From a virus, in IMG/VR virus record IMGVR_UViG_3300028027_000206, positions 1 to 26,720 of that record: a DNA stretch of 26,720 nt; one strand, written 5' to 3'. Shown piece by piece: positions 6,882 through 12,921 of this stretch. Positions within the stretch are counted from its first letter, which is position 1. Each line of letters begins with the position of its first letter. The notes under the pieces were generated by a model, which worked only from the letters and a program-made list of their open reading frames with translations, made no database searches and was not told where the DNA came from. Made by a program: the position numbers and the translations under genes.

Positions 6882-7244
6882 ATGAGACACTGTATCAGAA
6901 CCGTAGAGAATGGCACATACGCTATCATTCATACGGAAAGAGTTTTATACATTAATTCCCATCACAACAACTGCATGATTCACATGATGGACGGCAAGCA
7001 GATAGGCGTTTATTCCACGCTATCCGCTATATACAAACTGTTCCCGACATTTCTCAGGCCCCATGTAAGCTACCTGATTAATGCAGACCATTTACGAAGC
7101 GTTAGGCATCACACAGGTATTTTGGTGACGCTGAAGTTTTGTAACGATGAGAAACTATACTTCCACAAAAGCAAAAAGTTCTATCCATCGTTCTTTTCTA
7201 GTCTTTCGTCTAAAATCGGCAGCGGGGACGAGAAGGGGGAGTAA
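6882..7244 (+). CDS. stand-alone LytTR DNA-binding domain protein
   Basis: 120 residues with the start at 6882; the longer in-frame ORF would read through the terminator. The whole protein fits one LytTR domain: an initial strand 'ERVLYINSHHNNCMIHMMDG', then 'IGVYSTLSAIYKLFP', the diagnostic 'FLRPHVSYLINADHLRSV' (matching the usual F-R-x-H-x-S-y-x-x-N pattern) and a final 'VTLKFCNDEKLYFHKSKK'. LytTR domains bind direct repeats in promoters and usually sit behind a response-regulator receiver; here the receiver is absent. Such solo forms occur in phages and mobile elements as regulators. It likely controls phage promoters, but the target sites were not identified. Confidence 0.85.
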   Translation: MRHCIRTVENGTYAIIHTERVLYINSHHNNCMIHMMDGKQIGVYSTLSAIYKLFPTFLRPHVSYLINADHLRSVRHHTGILVTLKFCNDEKLYFHKSKKFYPSFFSSLSSKIGSGDEKGE

Positions 7245-7270
7245 ATTGCAGGGGATAAACAGAGAAGAAA

Positions 7271-7492
7271 ATGAATTCCGAACGAATAAAACAAATACAA
7301 TTACAGACGGCATATCCTGAAAGCCATTCCGTAAAACAAGCATTACTTCAAGTCTGGAACGAATGCGAACAAGAACGACCATATACCGAACAAGACATGA
7401 TTGCGTTTGGTAAGCTTTGCCACAATGACGCTCATTCGGCAAATTCATCAACAACATTCAGGTTATTATTAGAGAAATTCAAATCAGCATGA
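7271..7492 (+). CDS. hypothetical protein, 73 aa
   Basis: A soluble helical protein beginning MNSERIKQIQLQTAYPESHS. It starts 26 bases after the LytTR gene with a purine-rich run (AGAGAAGAAA) directly before the ATG, one of few plausible ribosome sites in the early region. It contains 'EQDMIAFGKLCHNDAHS', which is reminiscent of small phage proteins of unknown role. It is coupled to the next gene by ATGA. Confidence 0.6.
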   Translation: MNSERIKQIQLQTAYPESHSVKQALLQVWNECEQERPYTEQDMIAFGKLCHNDAHSANSSTTFRLLLEKFKSA

Positions 7493-7722
7493 CACAACAA
7501 GACCACCACCTCCCCGACCTGAAGGCGTTCATTGCCGGACTAGGCGGAAGCTGGCCCTCAGTAACGGACGACGAAATCTCGTGGTCCAGCGGGGTTAGAG
7601 AGGATCATTTCGAGGGGCCGGACGCCTTCATTGTTTTCTGCTACAATACATCAAGTACGTGGCCGGAGTTTATTCAGAACGTTAAGAATCACTGTAAAGA
7701 AATATTGGAACAATGCGAATAA
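7489..7722 (+). CDS. hypothetical protein, 77 aa, acidic
   Basis: A small acidic protein with 'GLGGSWPSVTDDEISW' near residue 18 and an aromatic C-terminal half. It starts at an ATGA overlap and overlaps the next gene by 10 bases. No family is recognised. Confidence 0.55.
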   Translation: MTQQDHHLPDLKAFIAGLGGSWPSVTDDEISWSSGVREDHFEGPDAFIVFCYNTSSTWPEFIQNVKNHCKEILEQCE

Positions 7723-8171
7723 GTAAAATAACGCTGCAAGTGCTGAGTGCATATTTGCCGTACAAAGTGCAAATGGTTAATATAACCCTTGACCGGAAAT
7801 ATAAACTTGGAACAAATAATATTGAACAAGTTTGGGCTAGATATGCAGAAGGGGAAACGCATAATAAGCCACTCCTCCGACCGCTATCGGATTTGACAAA
7901 GGAAATCGAACACAACGGGGAACGGTTTGTGCCGATTGAGAGATTGAATGAGTTAAATAACAAGTCAGACCATGTTCAATACTTTTTGGACGACGAGAAT
8001 GATTTGCTTTTGAAGCATACAAATAATGGATATAATGTTTTGGCGTTGTCGATTATTACTGATATTCAATTCCTTCTTTCGCTTCACATGGACATTTTCG
8101 GACTCATCGACTCAGGCGACGCATTACCACTCACAGACAAGCTGATCGAATTAAACAATAACAAATCATGA
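7713..8171 (+). CDS. conserved phage hypothetical protein, 152 aa
   Basis: Contains an N-terminal 'LSAYLPYKVQMV', a central 'KPLLRPLSDLTKEIEHNGER' and a C-terminal 'LHMDIFGLIDSGDALPL'. I recall this order (LPY, LRPLSDLTKEI, hfDvFGLI-G-A) from uncharacterised proteins common in Bacteroidota phages and prophages; no named domain is known to me. It lacks catalytic motifs, signal peptide or helices that cross the membrane. Genes of this type usually sit among early-region proteins as here. Confidence 0.75.
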   Translation: MRISKITLQVLSAYLPYKVQMVNITLDRKYKLGTNNIEQVWARYAEGETHNKPLLRPLSDLTKEIEHNGERFVPIERLNELNNKSDHVQYFLDDENDLLLKHTNNGYNVLALSIITDIQFLLSLHMDIFGLIDSGDALPLTDKLIELNNNKS

Positions 8172-8398
8172 AAATTCTATTTGTAATTAACAATTCCCAA
8201 TCAACAATGCTTCAATATGAGCATACGGGGACGCAATCAGCACCAGTAAGACGGGCTGTTGAAATTGAACTGACTGACGAGCAGATTCAAAAAATAGGCA
8301 TTCGTCAGTTGGGGATGGATTGTGGGAAACCATATTTCGAGACAATTGAAACCGTTTCACTCACCGCCCCTCCAAGCGTTACTGGAGATGAAGGATGA
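8168..8398 (+). CDS. hypothetical protein, 76 aa
   Basis: Soluble, with a beta-type N-terminus (MKILFVINNSQ) and an acidic flexible tail 'TAPPSVTGDEG'. The tail is nearly repeated at the end of the 8574 gene, and in both places the DNA forms a hairpin. Coupled by ATGA on both sides. No function is known. Confidence 0.6.
   Translation: MKILFVINNSQSTMLQYEHTGTQSAPVRRAVEIELTDEQIQKIGIRQLGMDCGKPYFETIETVSLTAPPSVTGDEG
8370..8387 (+). repeat. gene-end hairpin repeat, copy 1
   Basis: CTCCA (8370-8374) pairs with TGGAG (8383-8387) inside the last codons of the 8168 gene. The surrounding ACCGCCCC...AGCGT...CTGG bases resemble copy 2 at 8797-8818. No T-run follows. Confidence 0.4.
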
Positions 8399-8577
8399 CA
8401 GAATACTTCAACGAAGGAACACCGCATCTAAGCATGGCAGGAATACCATCACCATTCGATCATGAACCGATTCCATACACGAATCCATACAAGGATTTAC
8501 CGGAATTGATTCTACCAACCGAAAAGACAAAGCGCAACAGCAATTACACGAAGCCTAAAAAACGCAGGAAGAAATGA
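8395..8577 (+). CDS. small Pro-rich protein with basic tail, 60 aa
   Basis: Has eleven Pro residues and a strongly basic end (TKPKKRRKK). It is probably unstructured for much of its length and could contact nucleic acid through the tail; this is inference. It is coupled by ATGA on both sides. Confidence 0.55.
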   Translation: MTEYFNEGTPHLSMAGIPSPFDHEPIPYTNPYKDLPELILPTEKTKRNSNYTKPKKRRKK

Positions 8578-8822
8578 CAAATACACTCGCATATTCAGCC
8601 CTTACGCAACAAGTCTATTGGCTTGATGGCAAAGGCAAAAAGCACGAATTACCGAAGGGTAATTTGGAGCAAATCATTTTAATGTTCCTGACCGATGGCA
8701 TCCTTATTGACGAGGGGCAACAGGCGCAAAAGGTCTTTAAAGTTTCCGGAGTTCCTAAATGGAAGATTACGGTGGAAAGAGTTTTAACAAATCAAACCGC
8801 CCCCAGCGTATCTGGGGAATGA
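8574..8822 (+). CDS. hypothetical protein, 82 aa
   Basis: Starts MTNTLAYSALTQQVYWLDGK and ends in 'TAPSVSGE', which echoes the tail of the 8168 gene. No domain is recognised. ATGA overlap on the left; the next gene follows after 7 bases. Confidence 0.55.
   Translation: MTNTLAYSALTQQVYWLDGKGKKHELPKGNLEQIILMFLTDGILIDEGQQAQKVFKVSGVPKWKITVERVLTNQTAPSVSGE
8797..8818 (+). repeat. gene-end hairpin repeat, copy 2
   Basis: CCCCAG (8801-8806) pairs perfectly with CTGGGG (8812-8817) around CGTAT, within the final codons of the 8574 gene. It resembles copy 1 at 8370. It is not followed by T, so it is not an ordinary terminator. Confidence 0.45.
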
Positions 8823-8829
8823 AAAATAC

Positions 8830-9294
8830 ATGAAAGTACACATTGAAAATTACCGTGGATGGGATATTTCCTTTGACACAGACAAAGAAATGTTTCACTA
8901 TGTTTCCAGCGATTACGACACCGACGGAAAGAAAATCAGCTATGCAGCCGCAAAGAAATTCATTGACGATTTCATCAAAGAGAATCAGACTTTCACTCCT
9001 TTCTGGGTTGAGGGCGTTCCTGATTCTTATGGAAGAACGGGCAAGAAATTAAAGGTGGTTGGAATTCGCAAGGACGGTCGATTTATTTCAGAAAATGAAA
9101 AGGGAGAAAAGGACCAAATTTCGGATTATGACATCAAAGACTATATGGCTATCAACGAAGCTAACGGCCCATTATGGGACGAATTGAAAGCTATTGATTC
9201 GGACGCAAAAGTATTATCCGAAAAGCGTAAAACCGTTATAGCTAAATTTACAGTCAAAACTTTGAAAGAAATCAAATCGGAATTAAATCTATGA
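8830..9294 (+). CDS. hypothetical protein, 154 aa
   Basis: Begins MKVHIENYRGWDISFDTDKE, a strand-rich part with 'YRGWDISFDTDKEMFHY', followed by a helical 'YAAAKKFIDDFIKEN' and a middle 'KLKVVGIRKDGRFIS' with a charged helical end. Similar small 'eYrGfeI-fd' starts occur in phage proteins of unknown function. No signal peptide or membrane segment. Its TGA overlaps the ATG of the short signal-peptide remnant at 9291. Confidence 0.65.
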   Translation: MKVHIENYRGWDISFDTDKEMFHYVSSDYDTDGKKISYAAAKKFIDDFIKENQTFTPFWVEGVPDSYGRTGKKLKVVGIRKDGRFISENEKGEKDQISDYDIKDYMAINEANGPLWDELKAIDSDAKVLSEKRKTVIAKFTVKTLKEIKSELNL

Positions 9295-9350
9295 AAAACC
9301 TCCTCACTCTCCTGATCCTGATCTCAGTATCGGTGTCAGATAAATTTTAA
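9291..9350 (+). pseudogene. signal-peptide remnant duplicated from the metalloprotease start
   Basis: A 19-codon frame starts by ATGA overlap with the 8830 gene and encodes only a lipoprotein-like signal (MKNLLTLLILISVSVS) before a quick stop. Bases 9312-9338 are identical over 27 bases to 9630-9656, the signal peptide of the 9609 metalloprotease gene, in the same frame and at the same distance from the ATG. The Cys codon that would follow is lost. It looks like the abandoned start of that gene after the 9355 gene was inserted. Confidence 0.65.
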
Positions 9351-9354
9351 AGAT

Positions 9355-9594
9355 ATGGAAGATTACAGATTTACAACAACCGAACCATTAGCCACAACCG
9401 CAGATACGATGGCTGAATTCCTGAACACCGATGAACACTTTTATGCTCGATTTGATAAAGGGGCCGAAGTGGTATTTGAAGACGGAAGTTATGCCGAAGT
9501 TGAGAACGCAGATGGCAAGACTTTTGAGGTCCATGCAGCAGGCGATGGAGACTTTACCAATCACCGAATTACGTTCAGATTCTTATACGATTAA
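9355..9594 (+). CDS. hypothetical protein, 79 aa, acidic
   Basis: Starts MEDYRFTTTEPLATTADTMA. It is acidic and beta-rich in the second half (VVFEDGSYAEVENADGKTFE). It sits between the two copies of the signal-peptide repeat, so it is probably a late insertion. There are two short gaps around it (4 and 14 bases) and no ATGA overlap, unlike most neighbours. Function unknown. Confidence 0.6.
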   Translation: MEDYRFTTTEPLATTADTMAEFLNTDEHFYARFDKGAEVVFEDGSYAEVENADGKTFEVHAAGDGDFTNHRITFRFLYD

Positions 9595-9608
9595 GCCAAC
9601 TTTGTAAC

Positions 9609-10871
9609 ATGAAAAAACTTATCTTTTTACTGATCCTGATCTCAGTATCGGTGTCATGCAGTAATCCACCAACGCCACTTGTGGTTACATCTGGCACAAT
9701 TGACACAATCAGATTCATTCCACCCGACATGGGTCAGGATGAAATCGAAGTACATGAAGATCATCCACGCTACCTTTCAAGAGGACAATCTGAACCGGAT
9801 TTTTGGAATCCGTCTTATCGGTCTTACAAAATCCTTCCGGCATACATCGAGGTAGATTCAGCACTGACGGCATCATGGGGGCGTGACACGCTTACGAACC
9901 TGACCAGACTGGTACAATCATCATCCGCAATTCTGGAACGCATAGCAGGGCCAAAAATCCAATTGGTCAATTTCCGATTCTGGAAGAAACGTGATCCATA
10001 TGCGGCTATCAATTCAGCCGGAACGGTGCTTTATCAATGGAGTGCCGCTAATCCAACCAGGACAACCACATTCAATTTCTTTTTGTCTCGGAAGAACTTC
10101 GGTGGTATTGCGTTCATCAGCCGTGAAAATGTGATTACCACAAAGTACGCTGTTTGCGGATTCGGAACGGCATCGGTAGGTGATGCGACAAATTACAGCT
10201 ATCCGGTTTATTGTTTTACCCATGAACTTTTGCACAGTTGTGGGATTTCCCATACGCAAAATTGTTGCTCATGGAAAGATAAATCCGGCAATTGGTTGGG
10301 CCGCCTGGATTCATGCTATTCAGCAGAGATCAGTTGTTCACCAACTCCATCGGTATGCAGTAGCACAACCAAGTCGATGAGTTCAGGACTGAATTCATAC
10401 TGCCATTTGTACAACCGGATTCAATACAACCTACATTGGTCGGTTCTTCCCGTCCTTCATCGGGCTTTGTTTTATTCGACCCTGACTGACTACATACCAT
10501 CCCAACCACCACCAACCCCAACCAACACATTCAGCATCGCAGGAACGCCTTACACGGGCTATTCTAGGGCTGATACTGCAAAGGCAGTTGATGGGAACGA
10601 AGCAACACGATTCCTGACAACCGGAGCAACAACGCTGACATGGACGTTTTCACAAGCCACGACACGAACGCAGGTTTATTTGAGTTCAGGCTTCAACGGT
10701 GGCAGTCCGAACCAAACATTGACCCTGACGGTTGATGGGGTAAATGTGCCGTTGGGTTATAGTCCGGTTAGTAAGTTCACCAAGGCGATCAATGCGACCG
10801 GAAAGAGGTTTGTTTTGACGACAACGGGAACGGGGAATATCAGCAGGATTTTTGAAGCCGGAGTGAAATGA
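9609..10871 (+). CDS. secreted zinc metalloprotease lipoprotein (metzincin-like) with C-terminal carbohydrate-binding-like domain
   Basis: 420 residues. The N-terminus is a lipoprotein signal peptide with the likely lipidated Cys at 17 (VSVSC). The catalytic motif is HELLHSCGISH at 205-215: H205, H209 and H215 as zinc ligands, E206 as catalytic base and G212, which is the metzincin form. A Met at 257 (TKSMSSG) fits the Met-turn. Several Cys between 219 and 268 may form disulfides, consistent with export. A Pro/Thr linker near 298-306 leads to a domain (about 308-420) with an 'A-k-AVDGNeaTRF' start and 'LTWTF' strand, like F5/8 type C (discoidin) domains. The enzyme probably acts in the periplasm or on the cell surface. 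Its substrate is unknown; host surface protein or superinfection control are guesses. It is coupled to the next gene by ATGA. Confidence 0.82.
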   Translation: MKKLIFLLILISVSVSCSNPPTPLVVTSGTIDTIRFIPPDMGQDEIEVHEDHPRYLSRGQSEPDFWNPSYRSYKILPAYIEVDSALTASWGRDTLTNLTRLVQSSSAILERIAGPKIQLVNFRFWKKRDPYAAINSAGTVLYQWSAANPTRTTTFNFFLSRKNFGGIAFISRENVITTKYAVCGFGTASVGDATNYSYPVYCFTHELLHSCGISHTQNCCSWKDKSGNWLGRLDSCYSAEISCSPTPSVCSSTTKSMSSGLNSYCHLYNRIQYNLHWSVLPVLHRALFYSTLTDYIPSQPPPTPTNTFSIAGTPYTGYSRADTAKAVDGNEATRFLTTGATTLTWTFSQATTRTQVYLSSGFNGGSPNQTLTLTVDGVNVPLGYSPVSKFTKAINATGKRFVLTTTGTGNISRIFEAGVK

Positions 10872-11059
10872 AAACATTCGACAAATTCTGGTTCGCCTTT
10901 GCGTTGGTATGGGGGTTTATTATGGGATCATTCACATTGATCCTAACAACTCCTTCCACCACCATCCGCACTCACCATCGCCTCACGCCACGGATGGAAC
11001 TGGTGATTGACTCAGGGCGGGTTGATACAATTTTTATCTATAAAGCAGAAGGGAAATGA
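10868..11059 (+). CDS. small protein with N-terminal membrane helix
   Basis: 63 residues. A hydrophobic helix at about 7-27 (FWFAFALVWGFIMGSFTLIL) is followed by a soluble, Thr/Arg-rich part ending KAEGK. It overlaps the metalloprotease gene by ATGA, so the two may be made together. A single-pass membrane protein with the C-terminus outside is likely. No family is recognised. Confidence 0.6.
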   Translation: MKTFDKFWFAFALVWGFIMGSFTLILTTPSTTIRTHHRLTPRMELVIDSGRVDTIFIYKAEGK

Positions 11060-11238
11060 GTGTAGTTACGATAATTTACGAGGCACGCTGTAAGCACTGT
11101 CAAAACATCGAAAGAAGGTATCCGCTAACAATGGCGGGTACAAGAAGTAAAAAGCCACAACTTTGGTGTAAAGCCAAAAATGAGCAACTGTGGTACGGCG
11201 AAAAACAAAAAGCGTGTAAAGACGATTTCAAATTATGA
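11056..11238 (+). CDS. small Cys-rich zinc-binding-like phage protein
   Basis: 60 residues with CKHC at 12-15, a further Cys at 38 (LWCKA) and a Cys near the end in 'KACKDDFKL'. This spacing (CxxC, then C, then KAC-D-F) is common in uncharacterised phage proteins of Bacteroidota and probably binds one zinc. Coupled by ATGA on both sides. No function is known. Confidence 0.65.
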   Translation: MSVVTIIYEARCKHCQNIERRYPLTMAGTRSKKPQLWCKAKNEQLWYGEKQKACKDDFKL

Positions 11239-11423
11239 CACCACACCCCGACACCGAACGCCTCCGGTATGAGATAGACACGAAGACGGAATTTGACAAT
11301 GAGATAGAAATGAATTTTTGGCCTAACGGTGTTGGGCAATCAATTATTTTTCCTTCATGCATAGATTGTTTTAACTCACTCGGCAAGCACATTGCCACAT
11401 TCACACTGAAAGCATGGAAATGA
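11235..11423 (+). CDS. hypothetical protein, 62 aa
   Basis: Soluble, starting MTPHPDTERLRYEIDTKTE. A CxxC pair (CIDC) occurs at about residue 42. Overlaps both neighbours. No family is recognised. Confidence 0.55.
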   Translation: MTPHPDTERLRYEIDTKTEFDNEIEMNFWPNGVGQSIIFPSCIDCFNSLGKHIATFTLKAWK

Positions 11424-11707
11424 CGAACGAACAAAAAGCGCAAGAGTGGGTTGATGAGTGGAAGCAACAACGATTCCCATTTATAGAAGGCGAGGTTTAT
11501 TATTCACTCGATAATGCAATTTCCTTTGCTGCCTTCTGTCTGGACAAGAGGGAGGAGGAGAGCAGACACGAACAAGGCCGCCTCGAAGCAATCATCAATT
11601 ACACAAGCAATCCCGAACGAATGGTTCTGACGGATTTTGTCGCTGAACTGACGGGGATGGAAGTCAAAGAAATTGTCAAGAAATATAAAAAGTATCAGAA
11701 ACCTTAA
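11414..11707 (+). CDS. hypothetical protein, 97 aa, helical
   Basis: Charged and helical, starting MEMTNEQKAQEWVDEWKQQR. Either the ATG at 11414 or the one at 11420, which overlaps the previous stop as ATGA, could be the start; the product differs by two residues. The C-terminal 'KEIVKKYKKYQKP' is basic. This is the last gene of the early strand block before the tRNA-like element and terminator. Confidence 0.6.
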   Translation: MEMTNEQKAQEWVDEWKQQRFPFIEGEVYYSLDNAISFAAFCLDKREEESRHEQGRLEAIINYTSNPERMVLTDFVAELTGMEVKEIVKKYKKYQKP

Positions 11708-11786
11708 ACGCTTCGAAAGAGGGAGTGGATGACTAAGACTACCCCAATAGAATAAAAGCATTGACGGCCCGGAAAGACGGGTAAAT

Positions 11787-11862
11787 GGTGGAGGGGCGTA
11801 GTGAGGCAAGGTTGGCCGAGGCCCGTGTGGTTGCTATTCCGGTTCGATTCCGGACTCCACCG
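11787..11862 (+). tRNA. tRNA-like element with non-canonical D and anticodon region
   Basis: The acceptor arm is perfect: GGTGGAG at 11787-11793 with CTCCACC at 11855-11861. The T arm is perfect too: TCCGG (11838-11842), loop TTCGATT, CCGGA (11850-11854), in exact register with the acceptor. The discriminator would be G11862, and CCA is not encoded. The 44 bases between (11794-11837) do not fold by eye into standard D and anticodon arms, so no anticodon is given. Part of it can form a weak helix 11798-11804 with 11831-11837. It may be an unusual tRNA, a decayed tRNA, a tRNA-like structure or the trace of an attachment site. Confidence 0.5.
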
Positions 11863-11888
11863 CTTTTTTAGGGTTGAATATTGGAAAT

Positions 11889-11916
11889 GCCTCTGCCGTT
11901 GGTAGGGGCTTTTTTT
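11889..11916 (+). terminator. strong intrinsic terminator at the end of the early region
   Basis: Nine base pairs, 11889-11897 with 11901-11909 (two G-T pairs), loop GTT, followed by seven T. It ends rightward transcription after the tRNA-like element and meets the end of the opposite-strand lysis operon. Confidence 0.88.
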
Positions 11917-12064
11917 ATAGTACCCGTTTCAGATTTGGTCGGGCTTTCATTGGGCCTTTATTATGCCAGTATTGATTGCGTTTTGAGTATTCGGAATACT
12001 TGATCTGCCTTGCACATCCGAAAACAAAGAGAACCAGGAGACCGCTAATCAGTAGTTTTTTCAC
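11915..12064 (-). CDS. small lipoprotein, possible outer spanin subunit (GTG start)
   Basis: 49 residues read leftward from a GTG at 12064-12062 to a TAA at 11917-11915. The N-terminus is a good lipoprotein signal (KKLLISGLLVLFVFGC, lipidated Cys17), followed by a short basic, aromatic tail. The start lies 20 bases inside the holin-like gene in another frame. Outer spanin subunits (Rz1 type) are small lipoproteins encoded next to or within other lysis genes, so this position and size fit. Typical Rz1 tails are Pro-rich and this one has only two Pro, so the assignment is tentative. Confidence 0.55.
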   Translation of the reverse strand: MKKLLISGLLVLFVFGCARQIKYSEYSKRNQYWHNKGPMKARPNLKRVL

Positions 12065-12272
12065 GTTGTTGCGGTTGTGACTCAATCCGGTTTCGTTTTT
12101 TCACCATATCCCAAAATCCGGTAATGAACTGACCGAGGACATAAATCAGGATGGTATCGGACTTGTCTATCTTTTCGAATTTGTAAAGCCAACCAACGCC
12201 AAGCAATAGCCCTGCCGTCATCAATGTGACAACGGCAAAGCTGATGCCTTCCATCCATCGCTGAAAGTTCAT
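12045..12272 (-). CDS. holin-like small membrane protein
   Basis: 75 residues with two hydrophobic segments, at about 10-31 (SFAVVTLMTAGLLLGVGWLY) and 40-56 (TILIYVLGQFITGFW), and a polar, Arg/Gln-rich tail. Size, two helices and a charged C-terminus fit a class II holin, which would release the endolysin by opening the inner membrane. The start overlaps the upstream stop as TAATG. The call rests on topology and on its place in the lysis cassette, since holins share little sequence. Confidence 0.6.
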   Translation of the reverse strand: MNFQRWMEGISFAVVTLMTAGLLLGVGWLYKFEKIDKSDTILIYVLGQFITGFWDMVKKRNRIESQPQQREKTTD

Positions 12273-12583
12273 TACAGACCCGGAAACAATCCCTTAATCA
12301 GACCGCCAATGAACCGACCTCTTTTCTCTGCTCTTTCGGTTTTAAAACCTTTTGATTCATGTACTGAATCCAGATACTGAACGCAGATAGCCAGATCCTT
12401 TATTTGGCCTTTCAGCGAATCATTTGCATTGCTCAAGACTTGAATCCTGACTGATTGAACCAACATCAAGGAATCAACCTTTCGGTCAATCTTAGACCGT
12501 TTCTGGATACCGGATTGAATTTGATGTTCAATTGCACCAAGGCCAATTGCTATGGCTACTAAAGCGATGATTACGTATTTCAT
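12272..12583 (-). CDS. inner-spanin-like protein (N-terminal helix plus coiled coil)
   Basis: 103 residues, starting at 12583 (MKYVIIALVAIAIGLGAI) where ATGA overlaps the upstream gene's stop; a longer in-frame ORF to 12682 is rejected for that reason. One N-terminal membrane helix (3-19) is followed by a charged heptad-like region (about 22-85) and a Gly-rich end (GRFIGGLIKGLFPGL). This topology is that of an inner spanin (Rz type), which bridges to an outer lipoprotein and fuses the membranes at lysis. The 11915 lipoprotein could be its partner. Not supported by a specific motif. Confidence 0.5.
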   Translation of the reverse strand: MKYVIIALVAIAIGLGAIEHQIQSGIQKRSKIDRKVDSLMLVQSVRIQVLSNANDSLKGQIKDLAICVQYLDSVHESKGFKTERAEKRGRFIGGLIKGLFPGL

Positions 12584-12921
12584 AGAATTGATTTGAAGAA
12601 GTTTTTGATTTTCTGCCATAAAGATAATCTCCTTTCCCGAAGCGCATCTGTTTTCAGGATTGGTTTGACGTTGGATTCCCATTCAGGTTTCTTGACATCA
12701 CGGAGTCTTTTGTAGGTATCCAATGCCGCATTGAAACAACGCCAAATGAGTAGGATCAACCAACCGTGAAAGAATAACCATGATTCAATTCCCGTGAAGA
12801 CAAGTGAAACATCCGAGACTGAATACATGAATCGCATGGTCCAGTATGTACTCTGATCACCAAGGGCGTGGAATGTGTCCTGCTTTAAATTACAGGCAAA
12901 TTGATTGAGTGCTTCTTTCAT
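12580..12921 (-). CDS. membrane protein of the lysis cassette, unknown role
   Basis: 113 residues. A hydrophobic, Trp-rich segment lies at about 36-64 (GIESWLFFHGWLILLIWRCF), flanked by polar helices; the C-terminus is basic and amphipathic (LWQKIKNFFKSIL). Its ATG shares a base with the stop of the M15 endolysin gene. It could be a second holin, an antiholin or a lysis regulator, but no family is recognised. Confidence 0.6.
   Translation of the reverse strand: MKEALNQFACNLKQDTFHALGDQSTYWTMRFMYSVSDVSLVFTGIESWLFFHGWLILLIWRCFNAALDTYKRLRDVKKPEWESNVKPILKTDALRERRLSLWQKIKNFFKSIL

Noticed and set aside
11504-11809. 101-residue leftward ORF opposite the last early gene and the tRNA-like element
   Set aside because: It runs opposite a coupled gene, reaches into the tRNA-like element and has a low-complexity Phe/Leu-rich product.
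11787-11862. Assigning a specific amino acid to the tRNA-like element
   Set aside because: Candidate T33 positions did not give a five-pair anticodon stem, so no anticodon could be supported.
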